Shown here piece after piece: positions 25,237-43,581 of a DNA stretch of 64,000 nucleotides (within the stretch, counting starts at the first letter, position 1; the number at the start of each line of letters is the position of its first letter). The DNA comes from Wuchereria bancrofti (Eukaryota; Nematoda; Chromadorea; Rhabditida; Onchocercidae): NCBI GenBank assembly GCA_005281725.1, contig SSBO01000003.1:5642495-5706494 (forward strand). Direction: 5' to 3'. Made by a program: the position numbers and the translations under genes. The notes under the pieces are model-generated. The model was given only the letters and a program-made list of their open reading frames with translations. It ran no database searches and was not told the origin of the DNA.

Positions 25237-26846
25237 ATGGGGACGGAGGAAAGTGGTATGGATACACCAAATTATACTCCAATGTACCATTATCAGTTCC
25301 GAGTGATACTGATCGGTGACTCTACAGTGGGGAAATCTAGTTTGCTTCGACATTTCACAGAGGGAAAGTGTGCGGAAATTTGTGATCCCACAGTTGGTGT
25401 CGATTTCTACGCCCGAATGGTGGAAGTTAAACCAGGGTATCGGATAAAGTTACAACTTTGGGATACTGCTGGGCAAGAGAAGTTCAGGTAAGATGTTTTG
25501 AAAAAGTGTTTTATTTCAATGAGCCTTGGTTGAAGCTGATACTGAATTAATAATCTGATTCATAACTAACGAGATACTGTCAGTGTTACTTGGATACAAT
25601 CATAGATCATAGGCAAATGGAAGCTCTGCAAGTATTCCCGTAATATGTTATAGTTTAATGACAACCAGGAATTACTTTGAGTTTGCTGGTTGAACTGAAT
25701 TTCGGTCACCAGCAATTCATCTTATTTAAAACAGATTTAGATCAGATTTGTTTTTGAGTTTACTACAAACATGTTTCGTGTTTCATCTCAGTTTCACTTA
25801 TTAGTAAAATCCTTTGCTGAAGGGACGAATAATAAGTGCACTTCAGATCGATAACACGTTCCTACTATCGTAATTCCGTGGGTGTTATTGTTGTTTATGA
25901 TATAACAAATCGATCAACATTCGACCATGTTTCACAGTGGCTAAAAGAGGCAGAACAGAATGTTGGCGGTCCGCAACCGAACAACTGTGTCTTCCAACTC
26001 ATCGGCCACAAAGCTGATCTAAATGATGAACGTCAGGTACGGCACACATCATTTTGCAAATATACATTTGTTAGCTGTTCACGGTGATGCACCGCCACAA
26101 GTTCACGGTTCTTCGTCACAATCTTCAGATCAAAATATTTTTCATATTTATCCTTATTATCACAAAGCGAAAGTAACTTTTACTATGAGTTTATTTGATT
26201 CAAGTTATCTGCTATTTTTGCTTTGATGGTTACAACTTTCATCAACAAGTTCGTTGGCATCATTCAGCAATGTAATGCATTGCATTCATAAGAAAATACT
26301 GACGAGACGTTGCTGCTGGAAATCTCGAAGAACATTTATCAAAAAAAAAACAAACAAATAAATAAAATTACAATTGGCCAGTTCAAGTCTATTTCTTATA
26401 GTACCATTTTTAGGTAATGTATGAAGAAGGCGAATATTTTGCCAAATACAACAAAATCAAGTTTTTGGAGACATCAGCAATTACGGGTGAAAATGTGCAG
26501 GTCAGTGTTATAGTTATATTTCTGGAAGGCTTACAAACTACTTATGTGAGCTACAACAATACGATAGCTGTAAAAATGAAGTTAAATTGTGATCTCTCGC
26601 TTTCATCACAGCATTAAATAGACTTAGCTGCAACTTGAGTAGACTTAGCTGTATGATTTAGTAAAACTTAATTCAAATTTTCAGGAGTCATTTAAAATGA
26701 TTGCACGAGAAATCTGTGATCGAATTGAGAATGGACACTTACGTGTAGTTGATGGTTGGGAAGGTATTCGAAGTGGTATGATGCGTGCGAAGTCATTAAC
26801 ATTGTCGGAAAGCTCCGATTCACCATTTTCAACTTGTGCATGCTAG
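25237..26846 (+). CDS. rab-39: Rab GTPase RAB-39
   Basis: Small GTPase of the Rab39 subfamily, which acts in endolysosomal and autophagic membrane traffic. Exons: 25237-25487, 25847-26036, 26414-26500, 26685-26846, giving 229 residues. Nucleotide motifs are GDSTVGKSSL (P-loop, about residue 27), the switch I threonine in PTVGVDFYA, WDTAGQEKFR, the unusual G4 motif GHKADL characteristic of Rab39 in place of NKxD, and ETSAITG. The subfamily feature RSITRSYYRNSVG follows switch II. The C-terminus ends in CAC, a double-prenylation signal of CXC type. GTG at 25231 lies upstream in frame, but ATG at 25237 is the natural start. Confidence 0.97.
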
Positions 26847-31871
<5,025 letters not shown>

Positions 31872-32999
31872 CTACAATAAGTTGGCCCATGGCGGTATTA
31901 TTGGTTGCGGATTTTGCAAATAGCTCATAACAACAGCAGAAATTGAGAGCCTAAAAAATTTGGTACTATCCTCAGCTGTTTATCAAGACCAACTGTAAAT
32001 AGACTAATAAAGCAAGGTAATATAAGCTCTGCAAAGCTGAAGCAAATGATGTAGGATGAAGTTAACTAAAAATTATTAGCTGTACTTTTGCTTATATGAA
32101 TCTGGATTACAGATTATAAAAGAGCTTACATGAAACTGCTAACAATTTGTTTTGCATCATCGCTTGTCCTTGCATTCGCAAAACTAACACAAGAGCATAG
32201 AAGGGCGACCCATGCGCACCATTTCATCTGATAAAAGATTAAATTGGAATAGATAAAAAATCGAAATTTTCTGTTTCTATTCCACCAATCCCTAGATGCA
32301 AATGAATGTGCATACAAATCGTACGAACACATAAGTAGTCTTCCAGATAAAGTTTTCTCGCTAGAACACAGACCTTCTTAGCTAAAAAATAATGATCATT
32401 CACTTCATTCTCTCATTTAGTGCAACGGAAGCTCATAACTCTTCCTTGCAAAAACATTAGCGCAAACCCTGCACTCGAGTGTTTCATGAAAACACCAATA
32501 TTCTGATTACTACAAACGTTGCGTTATTGAATCAATTAAATAACTTCGGTTAAAGAAATAAAAAAAAAAAAAAAACTCAGAGAGGTCATAACAGCGAAAA
32601 CTTTAAAACAAACTAACAAGAAATGAAAAACATACTCTCATCATTAATCCACACATACTAAAAACCATTCCTAACACATTCATATATTCAGGGACTGGGT
32701 CATCTGTCAGAGAAAGAGATGACTGCGGATCCACAGGTTTATATCTAGAAAAAGTGAAAGGAAAACTTTCCTGAAATTCAAATCGAAGTTCATAAATCAT
32801 ATTCGCATCATAAAACTGATTTCGTGTCTCTTACAGTTAGGTAACCAATTCTTTCTAAGACAAGATTGTAAAAACGTTATGATTCCATTCGAATACTGGA
32901 ACTAATTGCTACACAAGAAATTGCTACATAGAACCGAACAAATTGGTAGTAACCTTACCTTACTACCCTGGTGGGCCTTTTCACATCGCCGTTCTGCAT
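31872..32999 (-). CDS. Protein Asterix (WDR83OS/PAT-10 homologue)
   Basis: Small ER membrane protein, a subunit of the PAT chaperone complex (with CCDC47), which shields polar transmembrane helices during insertion. Exons: 32959-32999, 32636-32744, 32130-32227, 31872-31950, giving 108 residues (human 106). Family motifs in order are [29 protein letters not shown] (the second ATG of the MM pair ends the second exon), [30 protein letters not shown], and [16 protein letters not shown] near the C-terminus. Two hydrophobic segments correspond to the family's membrane helices. The ATG sits 7 nt after an acceptor (cactag). It lies about 660 nt downstream of ELAC2 on the same strand, so the two could share a polycistronic transcript (inference). 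Confidence 0.95.
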
Positions 33000-33665
33000 G
33001 TTTATTCTAGTGCGAGAACAATCAACGACAAACCTGAAGTTCTCATTTTTTATTACGAATCATTCCATACGACATAACGGAGAGGAAATGATTTCGTGAA
33101 ACTGTCAAGAATGCAGTTAACATCCCAACCTTCAAACTCTCCATTTTCGAATTAGGAATTTTAAAATCTCTTTGAATTCTACGAGACCACAATCGCTAAA
33201 TATTTCCTTTATGATAATATACTTCAATTTACCATGGATTCACCATGAATTTACCACGGATGGTCATTTTAAAAGTTTGTAATGACAAGATAACCACACA
33301 TTTTTACTGTTTATTTTCCGATTTGTAACGAAAGACACTTTAAAATCTAAAATTTTAAATAGAAGAGGCATTACAATGTTAAACGAGCTATCTTAAATTA
33401 AGAAACAAATAAGATGTAATTACCAAATTTTTGACAAAATGCAATTCAAATTAATGAAACAACATAAAAGAGCAAAAAAGGAGCAAAAACAAATAAGCAC
33501 TCAGCCAAATGGAACTGACATACTTTTCGTAAAACTTTCAGAAGTAGCATACAAATGACCCCGAATTGCATTTCTGGGTAATAACTTTTGATGGCGAAGA
33601 TATTTCAGCCATATGATTAAATGAGTTTCCTCACTAAAAATTAAAAAAGTTTACTTCATCAAATA

Positions 33666-36600
33666 TCATGAAGTTATTGAGGGAACGGCATCCGAAAAAG
33701 ATAAATTTTCGGATGCTTTTTTCTTTTGTGCCGTACAGCCAAGCGTATCAACAAATCTTCGCGCAAGTATGTCTTCTTGAACATGTCTTTTCAAAGACCG
33801 CTGCATTATTTCGATAATTTCTTTCGAGAAAACTGTTCGTAATACCGGGATAAGTTTTGCTGAGAGTTTCAAGTCGCTTGGTGTAACAATCATATTATCC
33901 ATCGCGATAGTTACATTGCCCGCTTTTTCAATATAATCTGGTAATGGTGGCACCTAAAATCCGGCATAATTATTGATTTATAATTTTTTTCAGTGCGGTT
34001 TTTCAGAATTCGCTAACATTTGATTTGAATTTTTTGATTTTCGCAAGTTTTCATTCAGTTTTTTGCAGTTTCACAAATCTCCAACAAAAAATTAGAACAT
34101 TATGGAAGAAATGGACAACATAAACCTTCGGATATTTCGCACTAAAATGTGTTAGCACCAAATTCTTTGCACCCATCCGTGCAGCAACATCAAAAGCTTG
34201 CTTCATTGTACTGTGTTTCTTATACAGGGCATGTGCCTGAATCCAACAACAATACAAATACAAATTTAAACCCTTATTGAAATTAACATAAAGAAGAAAT
34301 TCTTTTCTCACCTTTAATAGATGAGAAGACAAGAACAATTCTAAGCCTCTTCTACAAAGTGCTTTGATTATCAGTTAAAATGAAAAACAACCTCTTCATC
34401 ATCCCCAAAAGTTGATTCATGAACAAGAACTAGTGCATCTTTTCCATGGTTTACAAGCTGCTCACAAGGCATTGTGTCACCGGAAAAAACAAATTTTTGG
34501 TTTTTCAGATCGGTAAATATATAACCAACAGCAGTTCTTGCATGATTCACCTGAAATGATAAGTATTTCTGCTAAAGTGTGATTTATAAAATGAATGAAA
34601 GCCACAGAAAACATAACAATTCATTAAAAAAAAATTTCTATATTCATCACATACGTCTTCGATGATTTTTTTCATCAGTGACGTATGTGATGAATAATAC
34701 AAGTTTTTATCACTGATGCATGTACAGATGAAAAGCTTAATAAATGGATTGCTGGGAAGCCAGAAATATAAAAACAAGCAAAAAATCACCTTAACCGCAA
34801 TAACACTTTTGAATCCAAGACTTTCTATATCTATAATCTCAGGAGGTATTTCACCAGTCAAATCGACTGCCTCTACTGGACCCCCTTTCTGTTGAGAAAG
34901 TCTGCAAATCAAATTAATAATTCAGTAGAAAGTATGTTAAGCAATTTCAATAAACAAATTTTTTACAACAATCTGATCTTCCTTTCCATACATTGCAAAA
35001 ATTTTAAATTTGCATTTCAACAAATTCCGACGCATTTTAAAACAAATGTCTTTCACTACAAACTTTGTATTAAAACTTACGTCCACAATATTTTAGAGAT
35101 GTCCACAATATGCATATCCCGCGTATAATTACCAAAACTACGATCAACATCACGGAAAACTTTCAAAACGTGGTTTCCACCAGCCACAATTAACGGCTTG
35201 TAAGTCATGCCTACAGATTATCAATAAAATAAAAAATTTACAAGACATCTCAAACAACAAAAATAAACATTAAAATTTAAGAAGTCAAACATAAAGTGCA
35301 CCTCTTTTCGCAAACAATTCTTTTCGATACTGAACGATAGTGAAAATTCCATGGTAGTGATCCTGATGACCGTGTGTAATGAAAACTGCACTTAATTTCA
35401 GTAACAAATCTTCACAAACTATATCACCGAATAAAGTGCGTAACTGACCTGGAAGTGTACAGTTTAACACTTCATTCCAAAGAATTTTGAAACTTCTACA
35501 GTCAGCTGCTTATTACTTCAATATTCAATCGCAGATGAAATTATAAGAAAACGGGAAAATAATCCGAAGTTGTAGAATTCGTATGGTACAATAATATAAT
35601 ATGTGATAGGCAGAGTTAAATCTCAAACTGCAAAAAATTTTTAATCACATAGCACTGGGTTTCACTATCAAAGAAATAAAAACTAACCATATGATCCTTC
35701 GCCACAGTCAACAAATACACAAAAATTTTCGTTGAATTGAAGAAAATATGCACTGACATTACGGAAATTTGTAGGCACGGCTGATGATGTGCCAAGAAAA
35801 CAAATCCTAGGCCAATTGTCCTCGTTTGCTAGCAGATTTGATGCTAAGAAATGTATACCTGTATTGTGCTCACTACTGGCCATTCAGATTTTTTGATAGA
35901 AGAAAATTATTCCACCAAAATGCAAACGAGTTAATTTTGGAAGCTTTTAAAAGCAAATTGTGCTTACATATATGAATAATGCTACATTCGTAATAAAAAA
36001 GTGCACAAACCATCCGCCTACATTTGACATTCCATTAAATAAAGATATACAATTTTCAAAAGGTAAAAAAGACTAAAAAATCAAGCAAACAAAAAACGGT
36101 AACCTACCGCGCCTAAATAAATTAATAGATTCAGAAGTTGCTGAATCTTCTTTGAGTTGCAGCAACAGATCAGTAAGGACTAACGACACATTGGGCGGTG
36201 CTGAATCTAAATTGACAGGCCTGCGCAAAAAATACCGCTGGAACGGCCTAACATAGAGACAGTTGCCGCTCTTTTCGCAATCATCATCCTACAAATTCAA
36301 GACATAACTTGGAAATCGAAGACACTAATAATTTTTATTTCTTGCACAGGTTGTGAAATGGAGGGAATGAAGAGATACACGTCATTTGCTTTTTTTTCCC
36401 AAAAAACGGCAGAAATGAAGAACAAATATTAAGAATTTCTAAATTCAAAAGCCTTCTATGATTCCACACTGGAAATTTCCTAAAAAAGGACAAAAAATGT
36501 CCCATACAAAAATCAAAAAATGATCTTTGACATTCTTTAGTTACAATCATTTACCTGCTGTATAATACCATTGAATCCTTTTGGATATAGAGGAGGAAAT

Positions 36601-39095
36601 AACTTTGGACAAATGTGATTCAAGATGACATTGATACGATAAACTGCTTCCATGTGAGGCAAGCATGGACCGCTACCATTCACAATAATATGCTCCACGC
36701 GATCTCCAAATGAAGCCATCCAAGATCTGTATTCATCATTATTCAGTACTGAATTTTCAGTGAAATGAACGACATACCGCAGGCATCTGTCTCGGTTGTT
36801 ATAGCCCTGCAAAAATAATTATTGAAAAATACAGGAAAAGCAAAATCACGTAAACACGACAATAAAAGCATTATGAAACAATAAGTAAAAGACTAACAAA
36901 ATAAAATATAAGCAGAAATTCAATGACCCAAATTTTAAACCAGGAGAAACTTACTCGAAGTAAAGTATTATTTTGCAATGACTGGAGCTTTCTTAGATCA
37001 CTGCACTCAACAATAAGGCAAGCATACAATGGTTTAGCCTTTAAATCGCTTAACACTTCTTCTGCCTGTAGTAAAACCTCATTCATCTACACTGTTAATG
37101 ATCAAATTTCCAATTTCAGTCCATATTTTGTTTCTGATTCTCTTAATATTTTTAATATCTCACTAAATTAAAAGTACTGTGGCAGTAACTACTGAAAGTA
37201 ATCTGCTAATAACATCTCATACAAAAAGCTTATTAAACAAAAATGTCATTTTTCCAAAAAAAAAATCATATTAGAAGAGAGCTGAATTAACAAAAGCTTC
37301 GTAAAAATAATGGATCTAAATCTTGTCTCAGAAAACTAGAAGTTTAATTCTCGACATTTCAATTCTCATTCTACATTTACCTTACGAAATTTACTTGTTT
37401 ACTTTCTGCACTGCACATGCAAATTTGGAAAAAGCATGTCATAATCCTATCTCAGAAATATGTATACTGTTTCGTTACAAAAGATGATCCAGGAAATTTT
37501 TATAATAAAACAAAAAAGATCAAAAAACAAACTTTAACAAAACGTCCATCGGATAACGTTATATCTTCCCCATCTTTCAACTGCTTCATGTGAGGACCAC
37601 TAGGGATTTTCAGGTTCCTGATTTTTTGGATATCCAGGGACCTTTGTGGTGGCTTCAGTTCAACCAAGAAAGCTATATCCAACTGAAAAAAATTGAAAAA
37701 CTTTTTTTTTGAGATGAAGTTTTATTATTATTGTTCACCCCAAAATTATTCACCCCATTTCTAAGCTTAATTCGCCCCATATTTTGCAAAGTGCTTGGAC
37801 TAAATGCAAACCTTTTCTTGCATTGATCGCTGAGGAGTAGAAAATGTTGACACTGGTATAAAATGTACGGTCAATGCATCGTCTGAGTAGAAGCCGCAGC
37901 TAAGGGGACGCTCTTCCACATGTAAATCGAATTATTCATTTAAATGTTAATAAATTCTTCAATAAACAGTATTAAATGCAATCCACATAGAGTCAAAAAA
38001 GTTACACAACAAATGATTATGAATCTCAAATCTTTTTCCTCAATGTTATAGAACAAGTAATCCCATTACGAGAAATGCTCCAATTCTAACAATGGTAAGG
38101 CTTCAAATCGAATAAATCATTTTAAAAATGATACTTTAGTAGTCACAGATGACGGGAAATCAGCATCAGTATAATCATTTTGAGACTCAAAATACTTCGT
38201 CTTGTTATGAGAACCATGCAGCCTGATAATTCGTTCTAGTTTAGATGACGATGACGCCACTGGTGTTTTGAGCAATCCTGATACACCGGCAAAATGTTCC
38301 CAAGTATCTCAAAAATTTGCGTAAAGGTTATTAACTCAATGACAGTTCGAATGTACTTTATTTAGACTACTTAAGTTTGATACATTCCGACTGAAGCTCC
38401 TACATAACGTGAACAGATTTAAAAATTTTCGGAACATCTAAGCTAAACGCTAAACTAGTTTACTGGAAATTTAAGGCAAATTACCTCGTGTAAAGAAGAT
38501 ATCAGTAAGATTGATAGCTTTCAAGCGATTTGCAGCCAGGAATCGTGAAGTGCCTTCTGGACAGTTAAACAAATAATCCTTGTAATTAGTATGGATAACG
38601 ACACATGGCCTAAGGTGAGTTGTGCCATTGCTTATAATCTACAATAAAATTTACTGCAGTTAAGAACACTGAATTAGAATTCTATACAATTCTGCGCTAT
38701 CGCCTTCCCTATTATCTCGCTTGCAAGCTATTAGTTTTTCAGATTCTCGACTTTCTAGGAAACAAACCTCGATTGATACACTAGATGGAATTGCTGGAGA
38801 TACTTTTGCTTTGTTCATTTGCTGTATGTCGGCCAGTTCTTGAGTTAAGATTTCCACAGAGGCCAATGCTTTTTTACCAAGATAGGTGCTGTTACTATGT
38901 CTAGAAAACCATGACAGTTATAAGAATATTGAGAAATCTCTTCCCAATAAAGTTAGATACAGTTAGTTATCCATGCCACAAAATACTCCACGAATACCTG
39001 GAAAGATATTTCCTGTATTCGCTGATTCGTCGATTCAGCGCTTGAATAATTTCTTCAGTATCTTGTTCTTTTTTAGCTGGAAGCGGTACATACAT
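33666..39095 (-). CDS. hoe-1: Long-form tRNase Z (ELAC2 / HOE-1)
   Basis: Zinc endonuclease that removes 3' trailers from nuclear and mitochondrial tRNA precursors. Sixteen exons: 38998-39095, 38768-38900, 38485-38638, 38135-38307, 37812-37910, 37533-37682, 36955-37086, 36555-36806, 36108-36288, 35688-35858, 35302-35448, 35081-35210, 34790-34901, 34392-34550, 34126-34236, 33666-33953. They sum to 829 residues, matching long-form length. The N-terminal half is the degenerate metallo-beta-lactamase domain (YLFNCPEGTSR, HFAGVSGLLKTP). The catalytic half has FLGTSSAVP, the RNVS loop, VDCGEGSYGQL, the zinc motif THGHQDHYHG (about residue 540), NHART, FSGDTMPCE, HESTFGDDE and LTHFSAKYP. The ATG at 39095 is the best start, but the frame stays open upstream with a basic, hydrophobic stretch (KSLLNIFRFKIM), so a longer mitochondrial form through another start is possible. 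Confidence 0.96.
34641..34696. repeat. 17-bp perfect inverted repeat with 22-nt spacer
   Basis: Arms 34641-34657 and 34680-34696 are exact reverse complements (tattcatcacatacgtc and its complement). They lie within the ELAC2 intron between the exons ending at 34790 and starting at 34550 and could fold as a stem-loop in the pre-mRNA. Confidence 0.95.
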
Positions 39096-40082
39096 AATTT
39101 TGAAGCGGAATATATTAAGTAAACTTTTCACCTTACCGCCTTTGAAATCTTTCCCAAATATTTAGTATCCTTGATCTATATTCAGCTTGGCTTTCAATGA
39201 AAAATTCTAATCCTCAACAATTCACTAATGTTTAGTGGACAAAAGACCTGAAAGGTATTTCTTTTGAAATAACAGGATATCGTAGCTGAGAAGTCGGAAA
39301 GAATTTGTTTTTTCCAACAAGAAAATGGTTCGTCCAGCTAACATTCATCGGTGGAAGATGTCAACCGAATACTTCCAACTGAAACTGAAATTTTATTCCT
39401 AAAGAGGAAACCTGGATATTAAATCAAGCAAAAAGACCTTTTACTTCAGTAAACTTTAATTGTCAGTACCTGAGAGATGCGACACTGAATTCGAGGGAAG
39501 TAAGATCGAAGAAATCAGCCTGAAATAGAAATGTACCGACTATAATATCTCGGAACAAATCTTTAAAATCACTAATACAACTTCACAATGAATCATCACA
39601 GATGACTTATTCCACTCGTAAATGCACTACCAAACAAATTACCGTCCAAGCATTAGATAGCACTGGTGGCGGCGAGGTAAAGGGATGAAATTGCTGTCCG
39701 TTATATCTCAAAGTTACTAGTATGCAAACTGCAGTTCCTGCAATATCACCATATTTTCATTTCAAGAAGTGTCGTGATTTCATGACAGAAGGGCTCTTGA
39801 TCTTTGCTGTTTTGCACGAATATTTCTTCCACGCCATCAAGGTTTGGAAGGAATTATTGCATTTGTTCCCTTCACAAATCGCACCTGCTCATTCTCATTC
39901 ACTCTTTTCTTTTTTTAATAATTTGGTATTCAAATAATTGAACAAATAGCTACAGATGTCATGCTGATTCATTTAATTTAAGATTCATTTAATTCTGCTC
40001 AAATTAGATTTATCCAAGCAAATTATTTTCTAGAACTTATTTTCTAGTAGTTATCATATCACAATCAGAACTGTGGCGCGTA
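39096..40082. other. Non-coding between ELAC2 start and the first kinase
   Basis: Presumed ELAC2 promoter and 5' leader next to the kinase 3' end. The frame at 39722-39937 shows no family feature or splice context. Confidence 0.5.
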
Positions 40083-42147
40083 TTATGAAGCCTTCGGTTC
40101 TACGTTTATTTCTTTATCTGCTTTATCAACCGCTTCCTTTCTTGGCGGAGATTGTGCAGCTGTCGGTGCACCCATAACAGTACTTTTGTATTGACTTAAA
40201 AGGTCTGCTCCATGTTCATCGCTTTCCATGACTGGAGTTGGTTTTTCCCAGTCATATGGATATTCCTCAAATAAATACAGGTATAGGTTTAAATCTTAAT
40301 TGGACTCAAAAGTTTTACATTTGTTTTTTCGAAGGAATCTCATCGCTCAAGTTCAGCTCAAGATAATAAATTCCCCGACCTGACTCCTAGTATCCTGAAT
40401 AGCATTACGCATCAAACTATAAATCTTTTCGTAATCTGGTGTATCGAAAAATTTTGTCTTATCGCATATTTGGAGTATCTCAATATATTTCCTTGGACAA
40501 CCGCCGAACAATTTTTTTATGCCCTTGTCTTTGCGACACTGCTTTTTGGATACGCCGATGGCGTTGATTTCCTAAAATTGATAAACAGTCGTTTGTTTAT
40601 TTATTCCTCACAATCTGCTCACTAACTACCTCGTGCACAAAATGTTTCATGGTAAAGGATTTGAAACTGTAGTACTCGCATTCTTGCTAGAAATGAACTA
40701 TGTCGAAGTTTCTTTCCACTATGTTGAAATACTTCCAGCAGTACTGATTTCAACTACTGTCTTTTCTCCGTCTCCAAGCATTTCCAGTATTCTTAGAAAT
40801 TAGCACTCCAGCTTATTTTTACTTTCATATAAAGAATTGATATAAAGAATTTCAAGTTTTCAAAAGTACTTTTCAGAAGTCATTCATTGCCTCCTAATGT
40901 TCAGCAGGATTTATTACTACACAAAACTACACAAAACTATTCAATTATCACCGTCATATTCCTCCAAGGTAGCTTCCCATTGGTAAGCTCGACCACCATA
41001 TACAACCATGATTCTACATCATCTTTCCGACACAGTTCACGTAATATATGAGCCGATAACGGAGCATACTTTACGGTACCCCGAAATCCAGTTAGTGCGC
41101 GAGGATTTCTCATCGTGCCATCTTCATGGATATACAGTCGAGCCATACCAAAATCAAGGACGTATACCTGGAGCATTTTTGGTACTGAATCAGTTAGCAT
41201 AGTCTTAAATTCTAAGGATGAGATACGAATAAGATGTTCTATCATTGGCAATATTGTACAACAATCGTATTCTTTCTCTAGCAAAGATGCAAAAAGCTAA
41301 TTATGAAGTATTCAGGATTACTGAATCTTTCTCAGTCATTACAGCTTCCTTGAATTATCAGTTATTTTATGATATGTATTATAAATCTCAAAAGTCGAGA
41401 AATTTTTAGAAAACAATACGTTTCTTAGTTCTTTGACTTCGGGTCTGCCGATGGCGAAATTGCCTGGCTTGACGTCGCGATGCAAATAGCCAATGTTATG
41501 CAAATCTTCCAGTGCTTCCAAACATTTAATGCCAACACTGATGGCTGTCCCCAATGAAAATTTCTTGTTTTGAGCTTCTAGTCGCAATTCCTGCATTATT
41601 TCAGATGTTACTAAAATTAATTTTACTGTGTCTTTTGTTTTATAACACACATTATTACGCATGTCGATTTTTCATTACGCAATTACTAAAACCTTTCATC
41701 TTTGTCCGGTTAATCAGCAATTTAAAATAAACCGTTGACCTGGAGGGATTTTCCAACCATAGTCATAACAATGTAGAAAAAGTCTTTATGTCTGCCTTTG
41801 TCCTCAATGGTGCAAAAATGTCGTAGGCGATCTTGTTCCTTCAACTTACTCAGCACCGTCAGCTCCATTTTCAAGAATCCAACTTTTTCATGGACACTTT
41901 CTACCTAAATGTTGTTAAGATTACTTTTCTTCTAAGCGACTTTTTAATTTGAATTAATCAAAATGTTTACAAAACAGCATTCAAAATCTTAATTGATCCT
42001 GTATAAAAAAGCAAACACCTTAAGTGCATATTTCTTATTATCCTTCGAACAAACGTATACAGCACCGAAGGCACCTTCTCCAAGTTTCCCATCAATCTTC
42101 CATCCTTCCACAATGCTTCCAATTTCAAGCTGTACTAATTCTCCCAT
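40083..42147 (-). CDS. TTBK-like / casein kinase 1 superfamily protein kinase (first copy)
   Basis: Ser/Thr kinase of the nematode-expanded TTBK-like branch of the CK1 group; the substrate is unknown. Exons: 42019-42147, 41740-41904, 41420-41590, 40952-41167, 40380-40571, 40083-40265, giving 351 residues. Motifs: glycine loop GKLGEGAFGAVY (about residue 21), catalytic lysine in YALK, HRDVKPGNFAIG, DFGMARLY, and GTVKYAPLSAH in place of the usual APE region, as in CK1 kinases. DDVESWLYM and LPWRN follow in the C-lobe. All catalytic residues (K, HRD, DFG) are present, so activity is expected. The tail ends with EYPYDWEKP and is rich in K and E. No close trans-splice acceptor was seen. Confidence 0.93.
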
Positions 42148-43074
42148 TTAATTCCAATGGCCTTCATAAACTTTTTCCTTTTAAAATCAACGGTTTGAAA
42201 GGATGAAATGGTACGTGTGCAATACTTTCTAATTAATATTGCTACGCACCCCAGACTTACCGTTTTCTTGCAACTGAATAAATTAACAATGGACTGTTAT
42301 CAGATTTTCATCAGATATCATCAGATTTTCATACCGATTTTTGTAAATTCAGTGTTTAAATTTTATTACCTAAAATCTTTAAGAATTTGAATAAGTACAA
42401 TAGGGATATTTTGCCTTAATATTCAGTTCACTTTGATAATAATTACAGTAGTTTAGCGACTGTCGCGACCTTTGACTTTCAACTACTTTGTTCCGTCACG
42501 AATAATTTAATTCATTGTTTAATCGACTTCAGTATATTAACCATGTTATGCTGTCAGTGATTCTACTGCTATTAATAAAAAACTTAACTTAAAAATTTGA
42601 ACTGATCATCTCAAATACTTCATAACTTCTACTTTCCATTTTGTCATGTTTCCATTTTTTCGTTTTATCTTTTTGTGGTTAAAAATATCGGTAATCTTTG
42701 ATTCCTGAAAAGACATCGTGGTTTTTATGCAATATGCTACATTTTCTTTCAAAAGGTATTTCTTTTCAGTTTGAATTGTTAAAATCTTTCATGCCTAAAA
42801 TTTCCCTTTCATCGAGTGATTGATTGTAAAATCAGAGGATTAAACAATTTTGTAGCTCGTTTAAACTTTACAATAGGAAGAGAAATATGATCCCGATATG
42901 CATCCTCGATTTAGCACATTCTCTTCATTGCATTTGACATTTCAGCAACTCGTAATTCTAAAATACTTTAATTGGGAAGGTTGTGCTGAAACTGCGCACG
43001 CCACACCGATATACGTACTGCTGAAACTAAACCATCATTTAAAATGCAAAAAGAGAAAGATTACCAGACGTGTG

Positions 43075-43107
43075 TGCAGAAATAACATTAAATATGTCAA
43101 CCAGTAG
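43075..43107 (+). repeat. 33-nt direct repeat, copy 1
   Basis: The segment beginning tgcagaaataacattaaat recurs at 43549-43581 with one substitution (a/g), 474 nt away. Confidence 0.9.
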
Positions 43108-43548
43108 TTTTTTTAGCGATTTGAATCTTTTTTGTCCCTTACAAGTTTTTTAATTGGTGAAATTGGTCCCGGCTCCGATTTTAAAATTAATTTAACTTTA
43201 TCAAGCTAATTAAATTACCGAAAACTAGCTACAATTTATTAAATCATAGCCAGGAATTGTTAGAGTAATGAAACTTGGGAGATACAAAAAGGACTAGATT
43301 GTATTTTCTGCATTATCATATACTCGAGTACATTATTTTAAACTCGAACAATTTAGTTACAGATTTAAATTTTTTCGGAGTTCAAACGAATTTGGTTTTT
43401 TAAAAACTGATTTTTTTAATTCTATTTTGATGGAATACTGCAAGCAAAAACCCTATTCATGAAAACGACATAAATCCTGGTTAGGAATAATCTGAAAATA
43501 TTCAATTGATTCACAAAAGCGAAAAGTTGATTACAACAAAAACGAGTT

Positions 43549-43581
43549 TGCAGAAATAACATTAAATGTGTCAACCAGTAG
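43549..43581 (+). repeat. 33-nt direct repeat, copy 2
   Basis: Second copy of the 43075-43107 segment, differing at one base. Confidence 0.9.
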
